DNA of 64,000 nt from Hemicentrotus pulcherrimus. Its lineage: Eukaryota > Echinodermata > Echinoidea > Camarodonta > Strongylocentrotidae. The stretch covers positions 49,945-113,944 of the forward strand of contig BEXV01000034.1 in assembly GCA_003118195.1 (NCBI GenBank), in the 5' to 3' direction. How positions within the stretch are numbered: position 1 is the stretch's first letter; every line of letters starts with the position of its first letter. The notes beneath the pieces were generated by a model, which worked only from the letters and a program-made list of their open reading frames with translations, did not search any database and was not told the DNA's origin. Both the position numbers and the translations under genes were made by a program. Of this stretch, positions 1 through 12,042 are shown one piece after another.

Positions 1-1357
1 GGGGGGGGGGGGGGGGGGGTCCCGCCACTGTATTATTTATGTTTTAAACTGCCAACATAAAGTGTAATGTTATATTATGTTATGATATTGTGACGAAGCA
101 TAATGAATAGAAAATGGATTTTGATTCAGTATGCGTTGTATTCCCTAAACATGGCATCAATGAATATTGTGAATCTGTTATCATTAGGCTGGTGTCGGGA
201 ATATTTGAATAGTTATGTAACAAACTACACTGTTCTTTCTGACATAGCATCAATGAATGAATTGAAAATGAAACGACCCTCCTTTCCTCGGAGAGGCATC
301 TTCGTCTTACATTAAAATGCATGTTTAATACACAAATTGGCCAAGCTGTAAGTGAATGAAAAGAAGAAAAAAATAATCATGGAAGAGTTTCAGTGTAAAA
401 AAAATAGACAGTGATGAAAAAGGCCTTTACACATAGGGCTACGTACTATGCACAATACCAAACAGAGAGTTGGTGTTATCAATAATAGAACCCGGAACCA
501 GATTTGTAATTCTTTTTCTGGCTGTTATTTAAAGAATGAACATGCAATATGTTTCCCGACATAGCACCAAGGACTTTGGAAAAAGTACCCAAGTCAATTA
601 AGTTCTCAAAATCGGGGCTTGTTCAGCATTCAATAGAGCAAATATTTTCATTTTTGTGCAGGATTAACCAAAGGGGCTGAAAGATCCTACCTGTCAATGG
701 GCATATTATATAGATCTATTGTCCCTATATTCATGAGAGACTATTTTTCCTCCTTGTCTTGGAGAACAAGCACTATTAAAATCACAACAGAAAAAGAATA
801 GACTGGGGCTGCAGTGTCCTTTCAAAAGAGGACAACAACTTCAAGTCAGTTCAAAATAATGTTTGGGAATGGAAATTAAAATACCATTTTTAAAACCAAT
901 AGGATATACCTGATCTTAAAAATGTTTAGGGTTTGGGCGCAAACTCAATCGGGCACCACTTCGATGGCAGGGCTGGCTCCAGCTTATACTCTTAATAAAA
1001 ATGCCCTCTCTTTAAATTGACCTCCCCAAAAACTTTCCGATAGTATTTTTTTCTACACTACCCCAACCACCACCAAAGGCCCTCCTTTATTTTCTTTTAA
1101 AGGAAATCCATTGACATATTGTGATTTCAACCACTTACTTTTCAGCCAAATTTTATTTTAAAAATATTTTGTTATGTATCTGGTTTTCCCGCCAAAATAT
1201 TTGAATTAAGCGTAATTTTTTTAAGGAGTTTCTAATTGTACTTCACTTTATTTGATTTATAGGGTGTATTGCATCCTCTTCGCTTGTCTCTTTCAGATTC
1301 TCTCTCTCTCTCTCTCTCCCTCTTCAACTCTCACTACCTCTTCCTCTATCAGAATGG

Positions 1358-1610
1358 AAAAGGGTACATATCAAATTAAAAGATGTATTTATCAGAGGTG
1401 AAAGAGTGGCACTTCCTGCAACCGTAAGGAGCACTCATCAGAAATGAAAAGGGGAGAGGGGAATTTATCACAAGATAAAGGGGGCACTTGTCAAATTAAA
1501 ATGGGTACCTATCAGATTTGAACAAGGACATGTGTCATAGGTTAAAATGGGCACTTATGAGAAGGGGTACTTATTAGAAAGAAAATGGGGCAGTTGGGTA
1601 CTGTACTTGA
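1358..1610 (+). repeat. Degenerate minisatellite, about 30-36-nt unit
   Basis: Variants of gggcacttatcagaattaaa recur several times with irregular spacing: gggtacatatcaaatt near 1362, gggcacttgtcaaatt near 1485, gggtacctatcagatt near 1503 and gggcacttatgagaag near 1549. Units are diverged, so this is an old array. Confidence 0.55.
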
Positions 1611-2447
1611 AAAAGAGTGTGGGGGAGCAATGAGCCCCCCTCCCCCTCCTTGGGGTGTGCCATCTCTGCTTTGACAAAATAAACCCTGGAGCGATTGATG
1701 CTAGGGTAAATGCCAGAGCTCCTTAATAACTGGTCCCCTCAGAGAGGACCTAAAGCCGTTGCATACTAACAAGCATGTATGCTTTCTTAGCAGTTAGGTA
1801 AAATAACCACCACTAAATCACCACTAGTAACACTTAATCTCTTTGTTGAAAGTACTGCAAATGAAGCAATGATATTACCACTTGGTTTCAGTGTAGGATC
1901 TATTTCGCAAAAGTGCTAATTTAATACAGTGAGTGATAAATACATTAGGAAAATGAGCACAAATTAAAAGCAACACCCATCACTTTGCTTATACAACCAA
2001 ATTAGTCTTAGCTGCTGGCATGCATGGCAAGAGAATTAACTGGTATATGAGGAAGAAATTAGGTTTTTAGCAAAATGTGCAACATTCAAGATATCGACTC
2101 TTTATTTTATTTCAGAGAGGAAAAATTTGTCATGACATTCTGGTGAGCAACTTAAGAATTAGAATACTTTGTGAACAAAATGAAACTGATCATATATGCA
2201 AATCACATTAAATTACAAATGATATGTTTGTACTGTATACAGACATCAAATATAGATAATTATAATTATGATACAGTCTATTTACATGAATGATCAAATA
2301 GATGACCAAGTTATCTCTGAATATCAAATGCAGCTACATCATAATGGGGCATGCCTGTACCACTCATAAAATATGAAACAGTTATTATTAAAACAAATGT
2401 ATTGTAACTGAAGTTGAATATGCAGTTACAGCCTTCAAGTTTTATCA

Positions 2448-2520
2448 AATCAAATTTTACCTGTAGAATTCGGCTATGGCTTCTTTAGACATAGACAAAT
2501 TCTACAGGTAAAATTTGATT
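2448..2520. repeat. 73-nt near-perfect hairpin
   Basis: The left arm starts aatcaaattttacctgtaga and the right arm ends with its reverse complement. The arms are 34 nt with three mismatches, all near the loop, and the loop is only about 5 nt. The length and shape resemble a miRNA precursor or a short palindromic element. If transcribed with the gene on the minus strand, one mismatch becomes a G-U pair. It lies about 2.4 kb downstream of the stop codon. Confidence 0.75.
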
Positions 2521-2937
2521 AGAAAAGAATTTTCCTGTACTGATTCTTAAGAAATTGTCTCTTCGATTTCACTTATGTAAAGATTTAGAGATCATCCTTA
2601 TCTTAAACTGATCTGTAATATAGAATGATCATGCAGAGATAGTTTACTATTGAATACTGTACATCAATCATAAATACCGGTAATTAACTTCTCAGATCCA
2701 GTCTAAACAAAGATTTGAAGAGAAATAAAACCTCTCTATTTTTACCACCATCGACCATACGAAGCTCTTTTCTGGATATTGGTATTTATCACAGCAGAAA
2801 TGTTGTAGGAAACTAAATCTGAAGTTTGATGAATTGTGAGTAAAGATACATCATCGATAATGGACCTTGGAGCTACCTCTCAGGAGTTTGAATGATCTAG
2901 ATTCAATCAATTTTGTACTTTAATGGATTATATTGTG

Positions 2938-3116
2938 TTGGGGGAGAGAGGGAGGGAGAGAGGGAGAGAGAGAGAGGGAGGGAGGGAGAGACAGAGAGAA
3001 GGAGATGGAGAAAGAGAAAGAGAAAGAGAGATAATCAGCAATAGATCAACAAGATGGTGTGCAGGGGATTGTGAGAGATAGGAGGAGAGAGGGTATGAAA
3101 CGGAATAGATGCACAT

Positions 3117-3164
<48 letters not shown>

Positions 3165-3170
3165 AACAAG
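2938..3170 (+). repeat. GA-rich microsatellite tract
   Basis: Long purine tract of gagaga and ggagag repeats with an uninterrupted (GA)n near 3123-3150, ending in a short (cagA)n run. Frames through it on either strand encode only Arg-Glu or Ser-Leu low-complexity peptides. Confidence 0.9.
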
Positions 3171-4115
3171 AGACACGAACATGTGGAAAAGAGAAAAAAT
3201 ATTTGTATGTAGAAAAAGAGAGAGAGGGGGACACATACAGAGAAATAGAGGGAGAAAGAAAGAGATGAGGCAGAACAAAGAAAAGGAAAAACAAATAATT
3301 ACATTTAAAAAAAAGACTATCCAAGAAAATAAGCTTGATAAATTGATCAAGGATGATGACTACATGCTTTCATATTTTTGTGAAGTACAGATAAATAGTC
3401 TCAATGTGTCTTCAAAAATCTCTTTCACTTTGATCAATAATTAATATCCAAAACTTATATTTACAAACATCTAATATTGAATACAATTTGAATAGCAGAC
3501 CTGACAAAGGAAACAAAAGCATTTAAAACAAAAATCAATATGTATTAGTACATTTTCAGTGCACATAGAAACGCAATATTTACATCACAATAATTCAACA
3601 AATAAAATGATCCCACATTAAATGAAACTGCCAAGAATAAAGTATGCAAGAGAGTTCTTTACCCTCGCATCTTGGCAGTTAAATTCGCTTTTCTTCTATC
3701 AAAAATATACTATTGAAATCTAATTTGACCTTTGACCCTTGAGGTATATTTTCTTATCTCATTCATGTCCATAAGAAATCATAATAATACTGTAAGCCAA
3801 ATTCTTTATAGCAAAAAAAAACAAAACAACAGAATAAGTAAATAAATAAAAGTTAATAGTTTATTCACAATCCTGTGTAATATATATTCTTAAATCAATG
3901 AGTCATAGTGGTAGACACTGAATGGATTTTGTGTTTGGAAAATGCATTTGGTACTTATACAAAAATATGAATAAGATGTCTTGAAAGCATTTGCAACCAT
4001 GTATAGCGCAAAGGATTCATCTTCAAACCAATAATGGTTTGATTACATTTCTAAAATGAAGCAATTATTCCTTTTTCAAAATACAATCCCTTTCTCGTAG
4101 GAATGGCTATCATGA

Positions 4116-4121
4116 TTTATT
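4116..4121 (-). terminator. Candidate polyadenylation signal AATAAA
   Basis: This is the first AATAAA hexamer found on the minus strand below the stop at 4890. It would give a 3' UTR of roughly 770 nt. No clear GU-rich downstream element is visible, and further AATAAA matches lie farther down. Weak call. Confidence 0.25.
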
Positions 4122-4197
4122 CAGGAGAAAACAAAATTGCCCTATGTAGTTCACCTAATCTCCTCCCTCATCTCAATTTGAACATATTTTGTGATGT

Positions 4198-4325
4198 TGC
4201 AGTTCAGTGGTGTGATCACTTAAATGCAGATGGGAAGGTTCCAGGTTTTGGCCCCAGAACAACACTAATGTCCTTAGGCAAGATACGTATCTACATTTGC
4301 CATTCTTGACCCAGGTGTAGACAAG
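4198..4325 (+). repeat. SINE-like interspersed repeat fragment
   Basis: The stretch cagtggtgtgatcac, followed by ccttaggcaagat, acatttgccattcttgaccc and aggtgtag, matches in outline an interspersed repeat that recurs in this window in the opposite orientation (18052-18180). From memory it resembles a common marine-invertebrate SINE-like repeat; that identity is inference. Confidence 0.5.
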
Positions 4326-4889
4326 AGAACGTGGTTGGATTTCTTCCTTTCAATGCAGCCCAAGCACATGTGTATGATAAAATATGTGAAAGGGAAGGTG
4401 AATTAAGAGAAATCAATGGGCCAAAAAGATGATTTACATCTCATATTGTCATGGTGACAACTTAAGAAGTTTCCTTCGTTCCTGAATATTTAGCTTCATT
4501 CATCATAAGTGAATTCAGGAATCAATCCATGATTTCTTCTTCATATCAGAAAACAAATAAAAATTTACATCGATTTACAGAACACAGGCAGATCCACACA
4601 GCCGATGTAATAAGTTTGCCAAAATCCGTCTCATCAGATTTCAATAATTTAAATGGAATTTCTCCACGATGATCAACAGTTCCAATGACTTTGTTCAAAC
4701 TCCTGTTTTCATTCACGTTCAATGGCTGCTGGTGGAAAATTGTCTCTGCATGTTTTTTCGGCAGCTTAAAGCTAGTTGTTTCATCTCTTGGCATAACGAG
4801 GTGCCAACCCTTTTCATTTGTTAACAGTCAGGTCCCACATCAAAGACTGAGGTCCTGTGGTTAGGGTCCTGCTTATGGTTCATCAAGTT

Positions 4890-4963
4890 CTAGACTCCAT
4901 TCATCATTCGCAAGATTGGCTCCCAGTGATCTGTGTATGTAGCGCCAGGCGGGAGCTTCAAAG
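4890..4963 (-). CDS. Terminal exon: short hydrophilic C-terminal tail and stop
   Basis: After the acceptor ttccccctacag| there are 2 nt, then 23 codons and a TAG. The tail begins LKLPPGATYTDHWEP and ends ILRMMNGV. The incoming phase exactly matches EGF 2. The acceptor has a strong pyrimidine tract. The tail has no hydrophobic membrane segment, GPI-type end or recognised domain, so the mature protein should be soluble. The call rests on phase fit, splice-site quality and an immediate stop. It has no domain homology, so it is less certain than the other exons. An alternative unseen terminal exon between 4964 and 5754 cannot be excluded. Confidence 0.65.
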
Positions 4964-5754
4964 CTGTAGGGGGAAAATCATAGTAGACATATTAATAACA
5001 AAGATTTTTTTTTCTGTTGTCAAAGGCCTGTTCAGACCTCCCCTAATATGCCAACAATAAAATATAACGAAATGCATATATACTGTACTCATAATGATGA
5101 AAGTGGTCAGAGAGTTAGTATCATTATTGGCAAGGTCTGACCAGATCATACAAAACAAAGGCTTATTATGTCATTTAGTCTTTATGGTAAGAACAATTCA
5201 TTCAATGGTCGGGAAGGAGTCTTAGAGAACACTAGTTGGATCAACTAATTTTCACTTCCTTGTGACAGTGGCAGAATTTTGGAGGAATCATCTGAACAAC
5301 TACATGAGCTGTAAACAGCGCCACCTCTTGTCTTAATACATACAGTTAAAACTAAATTATTTTAACCCTTACCCAAGTACTGTATGTGAAAACATGATAT
5401 GCCCCAACTTATGTATCTTGTGAATGTGAAATATTAAAGCTTACATCTAAAAGTATTCAACAAAAGCCCTGAATCAACCAGTCTACCTTTCCATCTTGGG
5501 TTACAAAACCATTAAAAAAAAAAACATCAAATTTAAAAGGGGTACAAATAATTCTGTTGATTTAACTACATTTTCACTACCGGTACATTCCCAAGTTTTG
5601 TTCACAAAGAAAAATTCCTCTTTCTTTATTTTGCAAGCATGGCGTGACTGAGGTATAAGAAAGTAATTAACCCATCGGCTACTGCATTTTCTTATTCCCA
5701 TAGGCTTAATACAGGGACCAGGAGGCAATGGGTTAAATTTGTTGAATGACTTAC
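4964..5754 (-). other. Intron between EGF 2 and terminal exon
   Basis: The 791-nt intron is bounded by gtaagt and ctacag. It contains the inverted-repeat element at 5025-5145. No further coding exon is visible. Confidence 0.65.
5025..5145 (-). mobile_element. MITE-like element, GGYCAGACC-type ends (short copy)
   Basis: The 121-bp segment has imperfect terminal inverted repeats (ggcctgttcagacct on the left; the reverse complement of the right end reads gatctggtcagaccttgcc). The inner subterminal sequence ccaataatgata also occurs at the end of the 10480-10920 element, so this is a shorter, opposite-orientation member of that family. It lies 62 nt upstream of the terminal-exon acceptor. Confidence 0.55.
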
Positions 5755-5850
5755 TTCTTTGGCAGTATTTGCCTCTTGTGTAGGCGGGACAGAAGCAGCG
5801 TCCTAGATGACACAATCCACCATTCCGACATAATCTCTTGCACCCAAATG
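5755..5850 (-). CDS. Exon: EGF-like domain 2
   Basis: The acceptor is ttctcacag| and the donor agaa|gtaagt. The exon has 31 full codons, phase 1 in and out. It reads FGCKRLCRNGGLCHLGRCFC then PAYTRGKYCQR. Cys spacing is C-x3-C-x5-C-x4-C-x1-C-x8-C. It shares the CRNGG core with EGF 1, so the two likely arose by exon duplication. The usual Gly of the GY motif is Ala (PAYTRG), a mild deviation. It splices in phase to the terminal exon, giving QRT-LKLPPG across the junction. Confidence 0.9.
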
Positions 5851-6669
5851 CTGTGAGAAAGAGAATATATATCGGACATACAAATTCAGATAACATGATA
5901 AATATCATACATGCATGTGAGGCATTTCTTAATAGTTTCATAATTCGTACAATTGGAGGAGAAATGGCACTATTGAACTGTGATGTAATTTGACTTTCTG
6001 TGAACTCATGTGGGCAATATAATATCCAAAAAAATGAGACTGGAATGGAGTAGATATCCACATTTTGTCAGGTTCTGAGAAAAACAATAAATGTCAATGT
6101 AAAGTTTAACAAACATTTTTATCTGCATCATTTAGGTAAGATTCTTCTAAAACCAAATTCATATAAGAAAAAAATACAACTAGAAGTGGAGTGGAAAAGG
6201 CAATTTAGACCCTTATTGAAACCACTCTGATCTAGATTAAGCACCCAAGGCATTTCCTAAAAATAAGGCTGCTAATCTGGCAACACATAATCAGTATAAT
6301 TATCTTTGAGCTTGAAACACCTCAAATTGGCCATGACACTTCTTCATCCTAGACTACAGCCAGGCCTAGCTGAACTCTTGCACTTTTCTTGGCATTAATT
6401 ATCTGCCTAGCATATAATCACCTAGTCACAACTCATCAATTAACTCTCAAGTATGTAATGTAGTGCATTTTTAGAGCAAGCAGATCACTGGAGTTATTGC
6501 TAATGAATTTTAAACCAAATAGTAAAAAAGAAGTGTGGATGTGAATATCTTAAGAATTTGCTGAAGACTGATTTTTGTTTGTAGTTTCCCAGCATTTTCA
6601 AGATAAAGAAAGATAGTCATAGAAGTATAGAAAGATGTAGGATAAGAAAAAGAGCAAGTAAATGGGAAG

Positions 6670-6720
6670 GGGGAGAGAGAGTGAGAGAGAGAGAGAGAGA
6701 AAGAGAAACATAGGAAAAAA
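6670..6720 (+). repeat. GA microsatellite
   Basis: Short (GA)n tract inside the EGF1-EGF2 intron, flanked by A-rich sequence. Overlapping open frames are low-complexity artefacts. Confidence 0.85.
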
Positions 6721-8811
6721 TACATACAGAAGAAAATAAGGATAATGGAAAACAAAGATAAAGATAAAGGCAAAGAGAAAGATAAAGGCAAACAGAACCA
6801 GGGAAGGGAGGTTTCTCAATCTTGTAGGTCACACTTATATACATGCCACTTTTCCACTCTCATAATTCACAAGTTTATGCAGAGTTAATAAACCACCTAT
6901 TTTGTAGATTTTACGGTGCTGGTGTTGAAAGGGACCACTGCTTGGCTGATGAAGGGGGCAGTTTAGCTGGAGGGGTACGGAATTCCGATACATGGACATG
7001 ACTGTAAGATGATACAGTATCAGCCAGACAGGACATTATCTGCTGTGGGATCTTTAGGGTTCACCAATAGTCTGCTGATTGAATTCGGGGTTACCCCCCT
7101 CCCCCTCCCAATCGCTTCTATCTCTCCTCATCTCCGGGGTAGTTCAATCAAGACAAAATTTGCTTCTTAAACAAAAATGAGTTGGACAGGGTGAGAGGTT
7201 ATCCTAAAGAAATATTTTACAGTGCTTAGGACTTGGGAGAGGGAGTTTCAGCTCTGGTAAGAAGTTAAGAAAGAAGAGAGAGAGACTTTACAAGAAACAG
7301 CCCCAAAAAAAAGAGTCAGAGAGAGAATAATGAAATGTGAATGTAAATTCCTGGAGACGTGTACAGATAGAACTTGTCATGAAAATATAGAAAACGAATA
7401 TCATCTATCCTTTACGGTAAGCTCTATGATCTTTATGGCCTAAATGCAGTTTGGAAGTTCCTAAAGAAGTTATATGTAGACTGATATATTAAATTCATGA
7501 TGTACATCAATTTACCACAGAGAATTGAACAGACAACATATCAGAACTTGTGGAACATGAAATATTTAAAAAAACTTATCTTAAATTATCTTAAATTTCG
7601 GTCACCAACAGCCGGTTTTAGAAGGAATAAATGACCCAATGATCTTAATCTTTCATTTTGTTTGGTCAATTCTCTCCAGAGGCCTCCAAAAGGCGTCACC
7701 CTACATCCCAGATGTCCAGGAAATCTTATCGGACATCCTGGACGATGAATAATTGTCCAGATAAACTTCTGACCATTCCACACCCCCATGGCTATATTTA
7801 TCCCAGGGGGGATACCCCTCCCATGTTATCATTACATCTGAGTTAGCCTAACTTTCAAGCAGTATGAATTTTTGTCTTTCTCCAATAATGTGTAAGGGGA
7901 AAATAGTTAATCTGGTTTGGAAATGAATGTAGCCAACTGTAAAACAATAAAGTTAACGACGGCCATTTTCACAGGAACAAAATTTTTTTTCAATAAGAAG
8001 AAACATACAAGTACAGTAGATTCTGAAAAGTTGGCTACGATTTTGATTCATGTAATGTTTACTAATCTTTAAATATCGGTTTCCATGAAAAACAACCTAA
8101 ATGATAGACAGATTAAGCACCATTTACTTGATATAAATCTGCTATTCTATGTTCACGGTCTAATGAATGAAGCCCTAACATTCCTTGGATATTATACTCC
8201 TAAAGGCCAGAGAAACAAGTAAGAAAGAAGGAAAAGAGGCAGACTTAAGAACCCCACGAAGGATATATCCTCCTTAAGAGGTAAAAAATCTCTCCCTCCT
8301 AGTAAAGGAAAATGTTAACGGGCAGTCAGACAATAACGAGTCAATCTAGCATCTCAATTCCCAGTGGAGCATTTAGGGATTGAGGAGAGTCCACAGTGTC
8401 TTTAATCCTAGGATTAACCCCCTTGCAAGGAGTGCTATTGACTGGAACTAAACCCTTGAGATTAAGGCTAATATCCCCTCTCTTGTCCTTGTGATAGCTG
8501 TTGTCTAGGGTGGGAGAGACAGGCAAGCAGAAACCATTTCGGGCAGTTGGCAACAGAGTATCATCTTTTAAGAATCACCCTTTCATTTTGTATCCTAACT
8601 TTGGTATCCTTCGCATTCCAAAGATAGAGAAAAGAAGGAAAGTATTTCCACAAGTGGCAGCTTGAGTTTGAAAGAAACACTTTTAAATAGTTATTTGATA
8701 CAATTGAAATATCTGCATCTCAACCCAGCATTTGCTCCTGCAACAAATGCTCCGTAGTATCCTGTACTTTATTTTGTCAAAAGCACCAGGTTAGAGTCAG
8801 GGTAGTAACTG

Positions 8812-8900
8812 GTGTTGGGTTGGGTTGGGGTTGAAACTGGGTTTTAGTTAGGTTTAGCATTAGAGTTAGGGTTGGGGTTAGGGTTGGGGTTAGGGTCAGG
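8812..8900 (+). repeat. Degenerate telomere-like (TTAGGG/TTGGGG) patch
   Basis: Interspersed gttaggg and gttgggg units, e.g. gttagggttggggttagggt repeated around 8866-8896, with degraded copies before (ggttgggttggggttg). It is short and imperfect, so it is an interstitial telomere-like repeat and not a chromosome end. Confidence 0.7.
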
Positions 8901-9660
8901 TATAGTTTTGAGCCCAGGGTTGACGTTAAGAATTCAGTTTAATAGTGGAGGTGACTGATGTGGAGCAATAACCGCAGGAGCAAGCTAGTGTCATACAACC
9001 CAACAGAAGATGTATGAGATGATTCTTACATGGTTTTCTTGAGACATCCTCTCTCCCTCTTGATTTTCCTTCTCTCCTGCATTTCCGTCCCTCTTTACCA
9101 GGCAGACATTCACAAACTCCTGGCTTTGCGCAATCACTGCCTGCAGGACACTCTGGATCACAGACAGCTAGACAATGGATGGAAAAAAGGAAGGATACGT
9201 GATAAAACTTAAAAGGAAAGGATAAATATCCAATTATATATCATATAATCACATGTGTGCGAAATGAACCTTACCTGTATATTTTAAATTCTACTATTTT
9301 TTCCCAATATTGACTACCGATATCTCTCATTCCCATGTACATGGCTTAATGCAATGACCACCTGGTTCCAGTAAAAAATGGGTGAATTGCACTTTAGAGA
9401 GGAAATAAGAATTCAATCCCATGGCATATAAAAGTACTTCAAACCACCATCTTTCACGGGCATAAAATGCTCACAGATTTCATGGGAGCTTCAGATTCAT
9501 GAAATTTTACAATTCCCAAATCCTCTGTTGTTTACATTTCGTTAAAGCTTCATAGTGCAGAATTTGATGGTTTTACAGTGAAAAGAAACGGGTAACATCT
9601 CCTAAGGAACATTGCCAAATACTACTTTCTAATTCTGTGAAATGTGTTGATTTGACTTAC

Positions 9661-9762
9661 GAATTTGACAGAGGGCTCCTTTGTAGCCTTCGGGACACCA
9701 GCATCTGTTTGCTCCTATGCACCGGCCGCCGTTCCTACACTCCGAATCACACAGGGCATTGG
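9661..9762 (-). CDS. Exon: EGF-like domain 1
   Basis: The acceptor is gctacctcag| and the donor attc|gtaagt. The exon has 33 full codons, phase 1 at both ends, the typical single-exon EGF arrangement. The sequence runs [14 protein letters not shown] then [19 protein letters not shown]. Cys spacing is C-x3-C-x5-C-x5-C-x1-C-x8-C with the NGG and GYKG motifs. This is the short, non-calcium-binding EGF type (no D-x-D/N start), similar in style to the EGF repeats of WIF1-, tenascin- or Hhip-type proteins. It follows the basic linker of module B2 and precedes a second EGF of the same type. Confidence 0.9.
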
Positions 9763-10025
9763 CTGAGGTAGCAAGAACACAAGAGAATCAATTATAGACA
9801 CAACACAATAAGGCTGTAAGTGGTTTAGAGGTGCAGTTAGCACTTGTCAAATTAAATATATTCCAATTAAATATCAACAAACATGGAATCATTCATTGAT
9901 GAGTTTAAATAGGCATGCAATTGAAAGAACGGTAATCACATAATCACAATTGCTACTCTAATTATCACATTAAAAGCTATATATACTGATGTGTATCTCA
10001 TGATCACCACAATAAATCACATTAT

Positions 10026-10134
10026 CCTATCTCCCTCTCTCTCTCTCAATATATATAGGTATTGCCAGCATTTCACTCCATAATTTCTTTCTCTCTCCCT
10101 CTATAGCTCTCTCCCTCCCTCCCTTCTCTAAAGT

Positions 10135-10175
<41 letters not shown>

Positions 10176-10187
10176 TTCCCTTCCCCA
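10026..10187 (+). repeat. CT-rich microsatellite
   Basis: Runs of ctctctct interrupted by ccctccc and unrelated bases. No coding content. Confidence 0.85.
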
Positions 10188-10479
10188 TTATTTCTCTTTG
10201 AAGAACATTATCAACTAAGACAATGAGAGGCAATCAACCAACTTAGAGTCAGTATCAACACCTCTCACTATTGAACATGATTTCAGCCCTTTCATCACAT
10301 TACAGGAAATTTCCTTGATAATGGCCTGGGGATTGTTTTATTGCACAAGTGGAAATTAGACTGAATGGCTCCCATAAGACACAAGTACAAGATCATAAGA
10401 GGAGCAATTAGACCAAGATTACGCACACCTGCTTGATCTTTCTGCACCGTGAAGGATCTTGCCTTGGTGGTTAAGCGAT

Positions 10480-10920
10480 AGGCCTGGTCACACCTCACCA
10501 ATAATGATAACAACAATTTTTCCTATATATTTCGCGTATAAGCGTGGTCAGAACTCTCCGATTATGCTAAACTATATCCACATTTATTTTATTAATCATG
10601 AAAGTGGTCAGATATGTCCCTGATTTTTGCGACAATTAAAGCTTTGGTCCTGTCAATCAAACAATAGCTGTCCATGCCTTCTTTTGCTACAGACGTCAAA
10701 TTGAAGAGTGCATTTTTGGCTCACAAATATGTCGCTCATCAAGCAATCCCAACAAGACTACAAAAATTAGTTGAGACAGGATAGCATAAAAAGTTGAGGT
10801 CTGACTCTGATTCATTTCTCACATTAATTAATAATAGAGAAGGGATTTTTCAGGAACGATTAATCATTGTAGTTACATGTATATCATCATTTTAATTATT
10901 AGTAAGGACTGACCAGGCCT
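10480..10920. mobile_element. MITE-like DNA transposon remnant, AGGCCTGGTCA ends
   Basis: Left end aggcctggtcacacctcacc and right end ggactgaccaggcct are inverted copies of each other, and both continue into an (a)ataatgata / taattattagt similarity. The interior repeats gtggtcaga twice (near 10542 and 10605), as expected of subterminal transposase sites. There is no coding capacity. A clear target-site duplication was not seen. A shorter relative lies at 5025-5145. Confidence 0.65.
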
Positions 10921-12042
10921 GTATATGCTTCTCATGTGCAGGTGTGCCCAGAAAACGGGACCAATAAGGGGAGGATTCAAAAAGAAAGGTAACTTCCAGA
11001 AGTCTGTAGGACATTTCATTACTTATCAATATTTATCGTTAGTGCCTAAATGATTCAGGTTTACAATGACTAGTGTGGAGATTTTAGGAAGAAAAAAGAA
11101 AGGAAAAAAGGAGATTTGTGAAACCCTTCTTTCACTATGAATAAGGCGCTAGGAGGATCAAATGGACAGTACAGAAGCCTAAATTTGTATCACTATCATG
11201 AAATAACACTTTTCTTCAAGTTGAATCAGAAAAAATATACATTCAAGCAGATTTCATGTTATTTATTCTTCAATGTATCTGCTTTTTTCACAGGATAGAA
11301 CTGCAAAAATGGTTGACATATAACTACCAGTTTAGAAATGTCTTGAAAGCATCAATACCTGTTAGCATATTTTGTTGTTTTCATTTTGTTTTTGTTATAA
11401 TCAACTTTGTATACTACATGTAAGTAATCCTAGTATCTCTCTGTCTCTCTCTGTCTCTCACTCTCTCCCTTTTCTCTTTCTTGTAGTAGTCCTCATCCCT
11501 ACTTCCATCAATTTTCTCCTACTCCAGCTTGCCATCTTTAGATCATCATCTTCAATGAAAGATTATCGCCTCGCCAAAAAGGCCATCTTGCTCAAGTCTA
11601 AAAATCCCGACATCCATTTGGCAGGGTAATCAAAAGCTTCCTGATTCGATTTAAAGCCAAAGCGTAAGAGCAAGGCTGATTGATCTTTTGGAACAGGAAC
11701 AATACTTGTATCAAGTTACTTCTCAGCTGATAGCTATTCACTGTAGGAAATTCAAAGTGTTCCAATCACCTTCAAATGTATTGTTCTGTACGTTAGTAGT
11801 TCCATGACGTTTTTTTTCTTCTTTTCCCCATAATTTATTCCAAATACAAGCTTCAAACTTTACCTCTGTAAATTCATTTTGAAAGTTGGAAGAAAATAAT
11901 CAAAATAATCAAAATCAAAATCAAAATCAAAATTAACATTAAAAGTAACTTGTGAAAAGACTTCTTGATGTACCCCTAAGCACTCCCATAAAATAGGATG
12001 AATATAAGGCAGAACAAGACAGGCCAAACTTGATGAACTTAC

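Larger units (their letters stand above)
1..4889. other. 3' flank of the gene
   Basis: It begins with a run of 19 G (probable contig-end artefact). It contains a degenerate short repeat array (1358-1600), a perfect-arm hairpin (2448-2520), a GA-rich tract (2938-3170) and a SINE-like repeat (4198-4325). No gene is supported. Confidence 0.6.
5851..9660 (-). other. Intron between EGF 1 and EGF 2
   Basis: A 3.8-kb AT-rich intron. It holds a GA tract near 6670-6720 and the telomere-like patch at 8812-8900. The short open frames around 7586-7846 and 8341-8553 show no domain features or usable conserved motifs. Confidence 0.8.
9763..12042 (-). other. Intron between module B2 and EGF 1
   Basis: The 2.3-kb intron contains a CT-rich microsatellite at 10026-10187 and a MITE-like element at 10480-10920. 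No other coding signal is seen. Confidence 0.8.

Noticed and set aside
2928..3444. Overlapping Ser/Leu-rich and Arg/Glu-rich open frames
   Set aside because: Low-complexity translation of the GA tract on both strands.
4198..4325. Possible tRNA gene suggested by a promoter-like box
   Set aside because: No cloverleaf can be drawn; the sequence fits a dispersed SINE-like repeat better.
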